From JBDHWG01 sp046328505 (GTDB lineage Bacteria > Chloroflexota > Anaerolineae > Epilineales > JAHCIE01), in the NCBI GenBank assembly GCA_046328505.1, contig JAXLWL010000006.1:1-64000 (forward strand): 64,000 nucleotides of DNA, read 5' to 3'. The number at the start of each line of letters is the position of its first letter. Position 1 is the stretch's first letter. The translations under genes and the position numbers were made by a program. Below the pieces are notes generated by a model. It was given only the letters and a program-made list of their open reading frames with translations. It had not been told where the DNA came from and ran no database searches. This document shows positions 27,196 through 34,811 of this stretch, piece after piece.

Positions 27196-27222
27196 GAGCC
27201 GCACCGAAAACCGGCGCGGCTC
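27196..27222. terminator. Possible bidirectional hairpin between convergent genes
   Basis: GAGCCGC pairs with GCGGCTC around a 13-nt loop. There is no U tract, so termination is uncertain. Confidence 0.4.
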
Positions 27223-27253
27223 AGGAAGGAGGGGGATGGGGGATGAGTTCTGT

Positions 27254-27559
27254 CTACGCAGCCCTGCGCTTCTTCCTCGGGCGCTCGTCATCGACCGGCG
27301 CCGCGGGCGTCTCGGCGACCCTCGGCGTCGGCTGCGCGTCGGCGTCGTAGCCCAGCATGAGATGATGGGGGCGGACGTACGCGTTAGCGCGCACCTCGAA
27401 GCCGGGCGCAGCCGCGCCTTCGCTCAACGCCGACGGATGGACGAGCACCAGGTTCGGCTCCAGGCCGAAACGTTCCTGGTAGCGCTCCGCGGCCAGCGCA
27501 ACCTTCGCCGCGAAGGGGGTCCTGGGATCCCTATCGTACCACAGCAATCCAATGTCCAT
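27254..27559 (-). CDS. Small conserved protein of the lexA/FtsK-like cluster
   Basis: A 101-residue soluble protein. The first 70 residues form an alpha/beta unit (MDIGLLWYDRDPRTPF, a helix AAKVALAAERYQERFG, then LVLVHPSAL and a strand VRPHHLMLGY). The C-terminal 30 residues are disordered and end in a basic cluster (RPRKKRR), which might bind nucleic acid. I recall similar proteins beside FtsK-like ATPases in Chloroflexota, but have not checked. It is the last gene of the SOS-type cluster, 83 nt after the small membrane protein gene. Function unknown. Confidence 0.65.
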   Translation of the reverse strand: MDIGLLWYDRDPRTPFAAKVALAAERYQERFGLEPNLVLVHPSALSEGAAAPGFEVRANAYVRPHHLMLGYDADAQPTPRVAETPAAPVDDERPRKKRRAA

Positions 27560-27642
27560 AATCGCACTCCCGACAGGTGTGAATGATGGTGGGGAGCATC
27601 GCTCATGCATCCTGGAGGCGGGCATGCCGCCTCCTCGCGGGG

Positions 27643-28023
27643 CTAACTATCCTCACCGATGATATTGAACTCGCGCTGCACCGGCGGCAGCGCCGGCTGC
27701 TGCGGGTACCAGCCGCCCATGCTGCGCGGGGGCATGGGCATCTGCGCCTGCGGCACAACGATGATTTGAGGCGGCGGCGCCGCCGGGCCAAGACTCGCCT
27801 GCTGCCAGGGCTGCCCCGCCGGCTGGACAGAAGGCTTCTCGGACTCGCGCGGCTCCGCACGGCGCACCGCATAGAGAATGAGCAGCGCCACAGGCAGGGT
27901 GCCCGCCACACCCAGGACGACCCCAACGACCACCGCCATCGCCTCCGACCCCATGCGGACCGCGACGGCCCCGCCGAGTCCGGCGAAAAACGCAATCACA
28001 GCACCACGGAACAGCCAGTTCAC
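27643..28023 (-). CDS. Small membrane protein of the lexA/FtsK-like cluster
   Basis: A 126-residue protein with two transmembrane helices (about 5-25 and 31-53, VIAFFAGLGGAVAV and VVVGVVLGVAGTLPVALLIL) joined by a short loop. A long Pro/Gln-rich cytosolic tail follows and ends in REFNIIGEDS, a conserved-looking C-terminal tag. The helices would anchor the tail at the membrane. It follows the FtsK-like ATPase gene by about 90 bp, a gap that contains a palindromic element. A membrane anchor for the soluble ATPase is a plausible role, by inference. Confidence 0.65.
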   Translation of the reverse strand: MNWLFRGAVIAFFAGLGGAVAVRMGSEAMAVVVGVVLGVAGTLPVALLILYAVRRAEPRESEKPSVQPAGQPWQQASLGPAAPPPQIIVVPQAQMPMPPRSMGGWYPQQPALPPVQREFNIIGEDS

Positions 28024-28040
28024 AATCGCCTCCTGTACCT

Positions 28041-28108
28041 TGTCATGCGCTGAGCGAAGCGACGCATCCCCAGGCGCAACCCGGGCCCTTCGCGCTGCTC
28101 AGGGCGAC
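28041..28108. repeat. Dispersed palindromic element, family 2 (TGTCATGC...GGGCGAC)
   Basis: TGTCATGCGCTGAGCGAAGC at one end and CTTCGCGCTGCTCAGGGCGAC at the other are imperfect inverted copies. The element at 42887-42952 is the same family in the opposite orientation. It sits between the ATPase and membrane-protein genes. Confidence 0.7.
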
Positions 28109-28115
28109 GCCGGAG

Positions 28116-29441
28116 CTAAGAAGCCTTCTTCTGCCCACCCCCGGTGAGTACCTGCCATCCATCCGGCCGCGCTTTCTTCGGCGCCGGAACCGGCGCGGGT
28201 GATGCCACACCCTCGATGCCGAGCGAGAGCTGCTGCGCTGCGCCTTGCGGCGGTTCGGCAGGCGCCGCGGGCGCGGGTGTAGAACCTGTCGCCTCGGGGC
28301 GCGCCGCTGCGATCGGGGGCTGGGCCTGCGGAGCCGGGGCAGGAGCAACGGGCGGCGGCGCGGTGGAGCGCCGACGGCGCGGCGCTGCGGCAATAGGGAC
28401 TGCTGACGGCGCGAGTCCGGCGATTGGCCGCGGCGTTTCGCCGACGGGCAGACAACCGCCCAGGTCGCCCTCGGAAACAAACGCCGCCTGAAGCCGGTGG
28501 GCGTTGCCCTGCACCACCAGGAGGAAGTCGCCCCGACCGACGAGACGTTCCGCGCCGCTCTTGGCGATGCCGGCGGCGACGCGCGCGTCTTCCGCGCTCG
28601 CAACGCTGCCCACGAGCCGCGCCGGGAAGTTGGCTTTGACGAGGGAGCCGATGATGGCGCTGCTCGGCTTCTGGGTGCAGCAGACGAGATGCAGCCCTGC
28701 TTCCCGGCCGCGCTGCGAGATGCGGGTCAGCGCCATCTCAACGGCCGGACCGCCAACCAGCGCGAGGTCCGCCAGCTCGTCGATGAACGTCACGATGCGC
28801 GGCAGAGTTATTCGCTCGCGGTCGCGCCGCTCCATCTCCTGGACGAGCCACTGCAGGGCGGTGATTGCCTCCTCCGCGTTCTGCGCGACGGCCGACACCA
28901 GGTGCGGGAGCCTGGCGAAGGGAGCGTAGCCGCGGCCCTTGGGATCAATCAGCAGAAGCGCCAGGTCGGCTGGGGAGTTGTAGTGCGCCAGGCTGGCGAT
29001 CATCGAGCGCGCCAGCGCCGTCTTTCCGCTGCCCGTGGTACCGCTGACGAGAACGTGCGGGACTTCAGGGCTGGACAGACGCAACAGGATCGGCGTTCCT
29101 TCGCCGTCCATGCCGAGGATCGCGGTGTGTGGCGGGACGTGCCTTAGACGCTCCACCAGGTCGAAGAGATGCACCATCCCGCGGTCACCGCGCGGGAACT
29201 CGAGATCGATGGTCGCGCCGTGCCGCACGACGCGGCAGGTGGCGACGCCCAGCGCGAGCGCCAGCTCTTCCGAGAGCCGGGTGATCTGGTTGACCTTCGT
29301 GCCCACTGCCGGCACGAGGTGGAAGCGGACGATTTGAGGCGTGACGGAGCCGCCGGTCACGCGGCCGTTGATCTTGTGGCTGGCCAGCACCGCCTCAATC
29401 TGGTCGGCCTGGTAGTGTAGTTGGTTGATGCGCTTGCTCAT
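28116..29441 (-). CDS. FtsK/SpoIIIE-type DNA translocase-like ATPase, without membrane domain
   Basis: A 441-residue RecA-like motor. Walker A is GTTGSGKT (134-141), Walker B is IVTFIDELADLA (about 216-227), and FtsK-type motifs LLIDPKGRGYAPFARLPHL and GLHLVCCTQKPSSAIIGSL (sensor region) are present. The N-terminal 100 residues resemble the alpha domain; no N-terminal transmembrane helices and no gamma wing are seen. The C-terminal 100 residues are Pro/Ala-rich. It is therefore a soluble FtsK relative, not the cell-division FtsK. It follows lexA by 67 bp and is likely under its control. The longer upstream frame lies in lexA antisense sense-overlap and is rejected. Confidence 0.85.
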   Translation of the reverse strand: MSKRINQLHYQADQIEAVLASHKINGRVTGGSVTPQIVRFHLVPAVGTKVNQITRLSEELALALGVATCRVVRHGATIDLEFPRGDRGMVHLFDLVERLRHVPPHTAILGMDGEGTPILLRLSSPEVPHVLVSGTTGSGKTALARSMIASLAHYNSPADLALLLIDPKGRGYAPFARLPHLVSAVAQNAEEAITALQWLVQEMERRDRERITLPRIVTFIDELADLALVGGPAVEMALTRISQRGREAGLHLVCCTQKPSSAIIGSLVKANFPARLVGSVASAEDARVAAGIAKSGAERLVGRGDFLLVVQGNAHRLQAAFVSEGDLGGCLPVGETPRPIAGLAPSAVPIAAAPRRRRSTAPPPVAPAPAPQAQPPIAAARPEATGSTPAPAAPAEPPQGAAQQLSLGIEGVASPAPVPAPKKARPDGWQVLTGGGQKKAS

Positions 29442-29508
29442 GGGTACCGCCTCCCGAAGCGGGAGCCTGAAGGCGGCGGGCGCCTCCAGGCTCCGAACTC
29501 GCACCGTC

Positions 29509-30156
29509 TCAAACCTGGCGGATGACAGCAACAACCTTGCCCTGAACCGTGACCTTGGAAGGATCGCAGTAGATCGGGGCCATGTTGGAGTTCTCCGGCT
29601 GGAGCCGGATGCGGTCTCCCTCGTGGAAGAACCGCTTAAGGGTCGTCTCGCCGCCCCGGTCGGTCTCGATCCACACAGCGACGAGATCGCCGTTTTCTGC
29701 CGTGTCGACGTGGCGGAGGATGACCGTGTCCCCATCGTTGATGAGCGCGTCAATCATCGAGAAGCCGCGCACGCGCATGGCGTAGACGTCGCGTGTGTCC
29801 CCGACGAGGTCGCGCGTCAGGCTCAGCGAGTCGCTGGCGCTGTCGTCCGGCTTCGGGAGTGGCAGACCGGCGGCGATCTCACCATAGTGCGGGATCACCA
29901 GCACACCGGTGCCATACTGCGCACCGTCCCAGCAGTAGAGCAGCTCGATGCCGCGCGCGATGCGCGGGGTCACGCGCAGGAAGCCCATCTCCTCGAGGCG
30001 CTTGACGTCGCGGTGGACGTGGTCCTCCGACTTCATCTGCATCTCGGCGCGGATCTCCCGAATGCTCGGGGCCCGGCCGTGGCCGTTCATATACGTTTCG
30101 ATAAACCTCAACACCCGTCGCTGATGCTCAGATAGCTCTTCTACTCTTGGTCTCAC
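29509..30156 (-). CDS. lexA: LexA-type SOS repressor
   Basis: A 215-residue repressor-protease. Residues 1-72 form the LexA winged-helix domain (RRVLRFIETYMNGHGRAPSI, then HRDVKRLEEMGFL). The autocleavage site is Ala96-Gly97 in GEIAAGLP. The S24 dyad is complete: Ser133 in VRGFSMIDA and Lys174 in TLKRFF. On DNA damage, RecA-stimulated self-cleavage should relieve repression. The GTG start follows AGGAGGGG. Two GAAC-N4-GTTC boxes lie upstream, one inside the promoter spacer, so the gene should repress itself together with the FtsK-like gene downstream. Confidence 0.92.
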   Translation of the reverse strand: MRPRVEELSEHQRRVLRFIETYMNGHGRAPSIREIRAEMQMKSEDHVHRDVKRLEEMGFLRVTPRIARGIELLYCWDGAQYGTGVLVIPHYGEIAAGLPLPKPDDSASDSLSLTRDLVGDTRDVYAMRVRGFSMIDALINDGDTVILRHVDTAENGDLVAVWIETDRGGETTLKRFFHEGDRIRLQPENSNMAPIYCDPSKVTVQGKVVAVIRQV

Positions 30157-30172
30157 AACCCCTCCTAGAACA

Positions 30173-30184
30173 GAACCGATGTTC
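30173..30184 (-). promoter_or_regulatory. LexA box 2 (downstream of the lexA start point)
   Basis: GAACCGATGTTC is a perfect GAAC-N4-GTTC palindrome, the Gram-positive (DinR-type) LexA core. It lies just after the likely transcription start, 35 bp from box 1. Confidence 0.8.
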
Positions 30185-30198
30185 TACTCATGGGTAAT

Positions 30199-30227
30199 AG
30201 TATATCAGAACACCTGTTCGGTGTCAA
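30199..30227 (-). promoter_or_regulatory. lexA promoter
   Basis: On the minus strand TTGACA and TATACT are separated by exactly 17 bp, a near-consensus sigma-A promoter. The spacer contains LexA box 1, so repressor binding would exclude RNA polymerase. Confidence 0.88.
30208..30219 (-). promoter_or_regulatory. LexA box 1 (inside the lexA promoter spacer)
   Basis: GAACACCTGTTC is a perfect GAAC-N4-GTTC palindrome positioned between the -35 and -10 elements of the lexA promoter. Confidence 0.88.
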
Positions 30228-30261
30228 GGGGCCGGGGCAGGCAAAACCGGACTTACCGGAT

Positions 30262-30288
30262 TTAGCACTCTTGGCTCTTATCTGCTAT
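30262..30288 (+). promoter_or_regulatory. Degenerate second CIRCE-like sequence
   Basis: A perfect left half TTAGCACTC is followed after exactly 9 bp by a right half that keeps only TGCTA of GAGTGCTAA. It may be a decayed or weak HrcA site upstream of the groESL promoter. Confidence 0.4.
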
Positions 30289-30371
30289 ACTTCTTTGCGC
30301 CTCTGACCGTCAAGTTTCCTCCGCGGAATATGAAAAGTTGCTAAAAGCCGCGCATTTCCCCCTTTCCCCCC

Positions 30372-30399
30372 TTGACAAACGCCAAAATGAGGGTAGAAT
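30372..30399 (+). promoter_or_regulatory. groESL sigma-A promoter
   Basis: TTGACA and TAGAAT are separated by 16 bp. The CIRCE operator begins about 10 bp downstream of the -10 element, overlapping the start of transcription. Confidence 0.85.
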
Positions 30400-30409
30400 A
30401 TATCTCGGT

Positions 30410-30436
30410 TTAGCACTCTCGGTGGGCGAGTGCTAA
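30410..30436 (+). promoter_or_regulatory. CIRCE operator (HrcA binding site)
   Basis: TTAGCACTC and GAGTGCTAA are separated by 9 bp, a perfect CIRCE inverted repeat. It predicts heat-shock control of groESL by HrcA, which is not encoded in the window. Confidence 0.97.
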
Positions 30437-30482
30437 AGAACTCGCCTCAAATCACTTTGATTCTCGAAGGAGGTAGTACTGT

Positions 30483-30797
30483 ATGAGCTTGAATCTGAAG
30501 CCACTGGGCGACCGGGTGATCGTCGAGCCGATTGAGAAGGACGAGATGACGCCGACCGGTATCTATGTGCCGGAGACCGCCAAGGAAAAGCCCCAGGAGG
30601 GCACCGTCCTCGCCGCCGGCAACGGCCGCCTGAACGAGGAGACCGGCAAGCGCACGCCGATGGAAGTCGCCGTGGGCGACCGCGTGATCTACCAGAAGTA
30701 CGCGGGCACCGAGGTCAAAATCGATAACAAGAAGTACCTGATCCTGAGCGAGAAGGACATTCTCGCGGTCGTCCAGACTGAGAAAGCTAACGCGTAA
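30483..30797 (+). CDS. groES: GroES co-chaperonin
   Basis: A 104-residue 10-kDa chaperonin. LKPLGDRVIVEPIEKDE is the conserved first strand, the mobile loop that binds GroEL is TPTGIYVPETAKEKP (about residues 22-37), and the end GTEVKIDNKKYLILSEKDILAVV is standard. Heptameric lid of the GroEL chamber in the cytosol. AAGGAGG precedes the ATG. It is the first gene of a two-gene operon with groEL, under a CIRCE-controlled promoter. Confidence 0.98.
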   Translation: MSLNLKPLGDRVIVEPIEKDEMTPTGIYVPETAKEKPQEGTVLAAGNGRLNEETGKRTPMEVAVGDRVIYQKYAGTEVKIDNKKYLILSEKDILAVVQTEKANA

Positions 30798-30832
30798 ATC
30801 GCCGCCACAGAAGCGCAAGGAGGATATTGGAT

Positions 30833-32461
30833 ATGCCTAAGCAGCTAGTTTTCGGGGAAGAGGCTCGCCGCGAGCTGAAGCGTGGCGTCGACACCGTCGC
30901 CAATGCCGTGAAGACGACCCTCGGCCCCAAGGGCCGCAACGTTGCCCTCGATAAGAAGTTCGGCGCGCCGACCGTCACCCACGACGGCGTGACCGTTGCC
31001 AAGGATATTGAGCTGGAAGAGCCCTTCGCCAACATGGGCGCGCAGCTCGTCAAGGAAGCCGCCACCAAGACCGACGACACCGCCGGCGACGGCACCACGA
31101 CCGCTACCGTTCTGGCCCAGGCCATCATCACCGAGGGTCTGCGCAACGTCGCCGCTGGCGCCAACCCGATGCAGATCCAGATCGGCATCCAGAAGGCCCG
31201 CGAGGCCGTTGTCCAGGCTATCAAGGACACGGCTATTCCGGTCAGCGGCCGCGACGACATCGCCAACATTGCCACCATCTCCGCAGGCGACCGCGAGATC
31301 GGCAACCTCATTGCCGATGTCATGGAGAAGGTTGGTAAGGACGGCGTCATCACTGTCGAAGAGAGCAAGGGTCTGGCGTTCGAGACCGAGTACGTCGAGG
31401 GTATGCAGTTCGACCGCGGCTACATCTCCCCCTACTTCATCACCAACCCTGAGCGGATGGAAGCCACCGTCGACAACCCCTACATCCTCATCACGGACAA
31501 GAAGATTTCGGCCGCCGCGGACATCGTCCCCATCATGGAGAAGCTTGTCCAGACCGGCCGCCGTGATTTCGTCGTGATCGCCGAGGACGTCGAGGGTGAG
31601 GCCCTGGCGACCCTGGTGCTCAACAAGCTCCGCGGCACGTTCAACGCCCTGGCCCTCAAGGCCCCTGGCTTCGGCGACCGCCGCAAGGCCATGCTGGGCG
31701 ACATCGCCACCCTCACCGGCGGCCTCGTCATCAGCGAGGAAGTCGGCCGCAAGCTCGAGACCGTGACCATCGCCGACCTCGGCCGCTGCGACAAGGTCAT
31801 CTCGACCAAGGACGACTCGACCGTCGTCGGCGGCGCGGGCAAGGAGAGCGAGATCATGGGCCGCATCGATCAGATCAAGGCCCAGATCGAGCAGACCACG
31901 TCCGACTACGACCGCGAGAAGCTCCAGGAGCGCATGGCCAAGCTCAGCGGCGGCGTCGCCATCATCCGCGTCGGCGCGGCCACCGAGACCGAGCTCAAGG
32001 AGAAGAAGCACCGCGTCGAGGACGCGCTGCGCGCCGCCCGCGCCTCCGTCGAGGAGGGCGTGGTGCCTGGCGGCGGCGTGGCCCTGGTGAACGCGCAGTC
32101 CGCGCTGAACGACCTCACGCTCGAAGGCGACGCCGCGACCGGTGTCCGCATCGTTCGCCGCGCCCTCGAGGAGCCGATGCGCCAGCTCGCGGAGAACGCG
32201 GGCATGGACGGCGCTGTGGCCGTGGACGACGTCCGCCGCAGCATGCGCGAGGCGGGCAGCAAGACGATGGGCTACAACGTCATGACCGGCGAGATGACGG
32301 ACATGATGAAGGCCGGCATCATCGACCCGGCGAAGGTGACGCGCTCCGCCGTCGAGAACGCGACCTCCATCGGCGCGATGATCCTGACGACCGAGGCGCT
32401 CGTGACCGACCTGCCCGAGAAGGAAAAGGCCGGCGGCGCCCCGCCGATGCCCGAGTACTAA
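30833..32461 (+). CDS. groEL: GroEL chaperonin
   Basis: A 542-residue 60-kDa chaperonin. All landmarks are present: TTLGPKGRNVALDK near the start, the ATP site DDTAGDGTTTATVLAQ, the family signature region AAVEEG-like ARASVEEGVVPGGGVAL and the C-terminal ATP-site Asp region. The C-terminus ends AGGAPPMPEY and lacks a long GGM tail. It folds proteins in an ATP cycle with GroES. The ATG is chosen (AGGAGG 9 nt upstream) over a TTG two codons earlier. The operon ends at a strong terminator. Confidence 0.98.
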   Translation: MPKQLVFGEEARRELKRGVDTVANAVKTTLGPKGRNVALDKKFGAPTVTHDGVTVAKDIELEEPFANMGAQLVKEAATKTDDTAGDGTTTATVLAQAIITEGLRNVAAGANPMQIQIGIQKAREAVVQAIKDTAIPVSGRDDIANIATISAGDREIGNLIADVMEKVGKDGVITVEESKGLAFETEYVEGMQFDRGYISPYFITNPERMEATVDNPYILITDKKISAAADIVPIMEKLVQTGRRDFVVIAEDVEGEALATLVLNKLRGTFNALALKAPGFGDRRKAMLGDIATLTGGLVISEEVGRKLETVTIADLGRCDKVISTKDDSTVVGGAGKESEIMGRIDQIKAQIEQTTSDYDREKLQERMAKLSGGVAIIRVGAATETELKEKKHRVEDALRAARASVEEGVVPGGGVALVNAQSALNDLTLEGDAATGVRIVRRALEEPMRQLAENAGMDGAVAVDDVRRSMREAGSKTMGYNVMTGEMTDMMKAGIIDPAKVTRSAVENATSIGAMILTTEALVTDLPEKEKAGGAPPMPEY

Positions 32462-32485
32462 GCCGACGGATTGACCCATACATAC

Positions 32486-32513
32486 GTAGAGACGCGCCCT
32501 GGCGCGTCTCTAC
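32486..32513. repeat. GTAGAGACGCG palindrome
   Basis: A 13-bp inverted repeat (GTAGAGACGCGCC / GGCGCGTCTCTAC) with a 2-nt centre lies between groEL and its terminator. I recall similar GTAGAGACGCG palindromes as dispersed repeats in other bacteria; only one copy is seen here. Confidence 0.6.
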
Positions 32514-32526
32514 TGCATTTGCCGAC

Positions 32527-32565
32527 GACTGCCTTCCCGCGTACGGGGAGGCAGTCTCTTTTTGA
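32527..32565 (+). terminator. groESL terminator
   Basis: A 12-bp stem with one G-U pair (32527-32538 with 32544-32555) is followed by TCTTTTTG. It ends the groESL operon ahead of the convergent murJ gene. Confidence 0.88.
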
Positions 32566-32577
32566 CGACCGGCTGAG

Positions 32578-34137
32578 TTACACGGTCGGGCGGAGGCGGG
32601 GGGCGAAGCGCGAGGCGAGGCGCTGGAGCATGGACAGCTCCGGCGAGCCGAGCACCAGGGCGGCCACGAAGAACGCAACAGCGCCGACGATCAGCTCGAT
32701 AATGGCGCGGATGGCGGCCGGCACGGACGGCAGAACGAGGGAGACCCCGATCAGCACGCCGACCATGACCAGCGTCGCCAGCGCCGTCTTGACGAGTGAC
32801 ATCCGCAGCAGCCCGTCGTCCAGCCCGCCCATCCGCCGCCAGAGAATAGTCCCCAGAACGACCATCTCAATTCCCGTCGCCAGGGAGTTGGCGAGGGCGA
32901 GACCGCCTTGCTGCATCGGGCCGATGAAGATGAAGCTGAGGAGGATGTTGAGGCCCATCACCATGAGGCCGAGCAGAACGGGCGTGAGCGTGTCGTGCAG
33001 GGCGTAGAACGCGCGGGTCAGAATCTCAACCATCGAGTGCGGCACCAGGCCGAGGGCGTAGTATTGCAGGGCGTCGGCGGTTAGCGCCGTCGACTCTGCG
33101 CTGAATGAGCCGCGTTGCAGCAGGAGCTGGATGATGGGGGTACGTAGCACGTACAATCCGGCGCTGGCTGGAATAGTGACGAAGGCGATGAGGCGCACCA
33201 GGCTGGCCAGCGTCCGCTTCATCTCGGCGTGCTCGCCGCGCGCCACCTGCGCCGAGAACGTCGGGAAGATGGCGTTGGCGATGGACAGGGCGAAGATGCC
33301 CTGGGGAAGGAGCATGATGATCCAGGCGTAGCTCAGGGCCGCGACCCGCGCCGGGCCATCGTCCAGGTGCGACGCGAGATTGACGTTGGCGATGAAGTTG
33401 AGCTGCACCGCGGCCAGGCCGAGCGTTCGCGGCGCGATGAGCTTGGTCACCTCGCGCACGCTCGGCAGCGAGATGCCAAATGTCCACGAGTAGCGGCTGG
33501 GCAGCCGCAGCAGCCCCGGTATCTGGACGCCCAGGTGAAGCGCCGCGCCCAGCACAACGCCGGCCGCCAGGCCGTGCACGCCGAGGCCATGCGGCGCCAG
33601 GACGAGAGCGCCGAATATGATGGCAAGGTTGTAGACAATCGGAGCCAGGGCGGGCAGGAGGAAGCGCTGGTACGACTGGAGGATGGCCGTCACCAGGCCG
33701 CTGACGGCGAACAGCACCGGCGACAGGAGCATGATGCTCACGAGGTTCGACGTGAGCGCCTGCTCCTCGGGCGAGAAGCCCGACACAATCAGATTCGTGA
33801 TGCCGCTGGAGAAGAAGGCGGCGGCAATGGCAAGCGCGACCAGCATGACCGTCATGATGTTCATGATGGCGCTTGCCGTCTTCCACGCGTCGCTGTCTTC
33901 GTCGCGCGCGATAAGCCCGGCGAACACGGGGATGAACGCCGACCCGATAGCGCCCGCGCCGATCACGTTGAACAGCAGGTCGGGGACCCGAAATGCCGCC
34001 AGATATGCCCCGTAGTCGGGGTTCGTGCCGAACTGGTAGCCGATGACCGCTTCGCGGCCGAGGCCAAGCACGCGGCTAATGATAAAAGACGCCATCAAGA
34101 TGGCGGTGTTCTTGGCCAGGGCGGAACGCCGGCTCAA
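32578..34137 (-). CDS. murJ: Lipid II flippase MurJ
   Basis: A 519-residue membrane protein with 14 predicted helices of the MATE-like MVF superfamily. The start NTAILMASFIISRVLGLGREAVIGYQFG and the conserved motifs ALSYAWIIMLLPQGIFALSIANAIFP and FYALHDTLTPV match MurJ along its length. It moves lipid II across the membrane for peptidoglycan synthesis, in keeping with a cell wall that could carry the LPXTG proteins found nearby. It is the last gene of a minus-strand run starting at thyX, 70 bp after dcd. Confidence 0.93.
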   Translation of the reverse strand: MSRRSALAKNTAILMASFIISRVLGLGREAVIGYQFGTNPDYGAYLAAFRVPDLLFNVIGAGAIGSAFIPVFAGLIARDEDSDAWKTASAIMNIMTVMLVALAIAAAFFSSGITNLIVSGFSPEEQALTSNLVSIMLLSPVLFAVSGLVTAILQSYQRFLLPALAPIVYNLAIIFGALVLAPHGLGVHGLAAGVVLGAALHLGVQIPGLLRLPSRYSWTFGISLPSVREVTKLIAPRTLGLAAVQLNFIANVNLASHLDDGPARVAALSYAWIIMLLPQGIFALSIANAIFPTFSAQVARGEHAEMKRTLASLVRLIAFVTIPASAGLYVLRTPIIQLLLQRGSFSAESTALTADALQYYALGLVPHSMVEILTRAFYALHDTLTPVLLGLMVMGLNILLSFIFIGPMQQGGLALANSLATGIEMVVLGTILWRRMGGLDDGLLRMSLVKTALATLVMVGVLIGVSLVLPSVPAAIRAIIELIVGAVAFFVAALVLGSPELSMLQRLASRFAPRLRPTV

Positions 34138-34207
34138 CAGGTTACCTCACGCGGTGGAATTAGCACAGGCAATTCTAGCCTTCCGGCCGCAAATGTCCAC
34201 AATCCCG

Positions 34208-34780
34208 CTACAAACGCGGGAGGACGATGCCCTCCTGCTTCATGTACTTGCCCGACTTGTCCGCGTAGCTCGTCGCGCAAGTCTGGCTCGCCCGCAGGAA
34301 CAACACCTGCCCGATCCCCTCGCCGGCGTAGATGTAGGCCGGCAGGGGTGTGGTGTTCGAAATCTCGATGGTCACCTGCCCCTCCCACTCCGGCTCCAGC
34401 GGCGTAATGTTGATGATGATGCCGCAGCGGGCATACGTGCTCTTTCCCAGCACGATGCACAGGATGTCCCGCGGGATGCGGAAGTATTCGACGGTGCGCG
34501 CCAGCGCGAAAGAGTTGGGTGGGACGATCACCGCCTCGTGATTGGCGACCGTAATCTCGTCGAAGCTCGTCGGTGCGAAGCGCTTCGGGTCCACGATGGG
34601 CATGTACGTCGACTTGAACACCTTGAACTCGTTGGCGACCCGGAAGTCGTAGCCGTAGCTGGACAGCCCGAAGCTGACCACGCCCTGGCTGTCCACCTGC
34701 TTGACTTGCTGCGCCACGAACGGCTCGATCATGCCGTGCTGGACGGCGCGCTCCGCGATCTCTCGGTCACTCAGAATCAT
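34208..34780 (-). CDS. dcd: dCTP deaminase
   Basis: A 190-residue trimeric enzyme of the Dcd/dUTPase fold. The phosphate-binding motif LGKSTYARCG, the start MILSDREI and the core NITPLEPEWEGQVTIEI (with the catalytic Glu likely in the last strand) match Dcd. It converts dCTP to dUTP, feeding dTMP synthesis. It lies close to thyX on the same strand, a sensible pathway pair; whether it also has the dUTPase activity of bifunctional Dcd types cannot be told. Confidence 0.93.
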   Translation of the reverse strand: MILSDREIAERAVQHGMIEPFVAQQVKQVDSQGVVSFGLSSYGYDFRVANEFKVFKSTYMPIVDPKRFAPTSFDEITVANHEAVIVPPNSFALARTVEYFRIPRDILCIVLGKSTYARCGIIINITPLEPEWEGQVTIEISNTTPLPAYIYAGEGIGQVLFLRASQTCATSYADKSGKYMKQEGIVLPRL

Positions 34781-34811
34781 TCACCCACACTCACTTTCTG
34801 AAATGTCTGTG

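Larger units (their letters stand above)
30157..30482. other. Divergent regulatory region between lexA and groESL
   Basis: This 326-bp gap holds the lexA promoter and two LexA boxes on the left, a degenerate CIRCE-like sequence in the middle, and the groESL promoter with its CIRCE operator on the right. It contains no gene. Confidence 0.8.

Noticed and set aside
30845..32479. A 544-codon open frame on the strand opposite groEL
   Set aside because: It is a shadow of the high-GC codon pattern of groEL; the protein has no domain character and groEL itself is certain.
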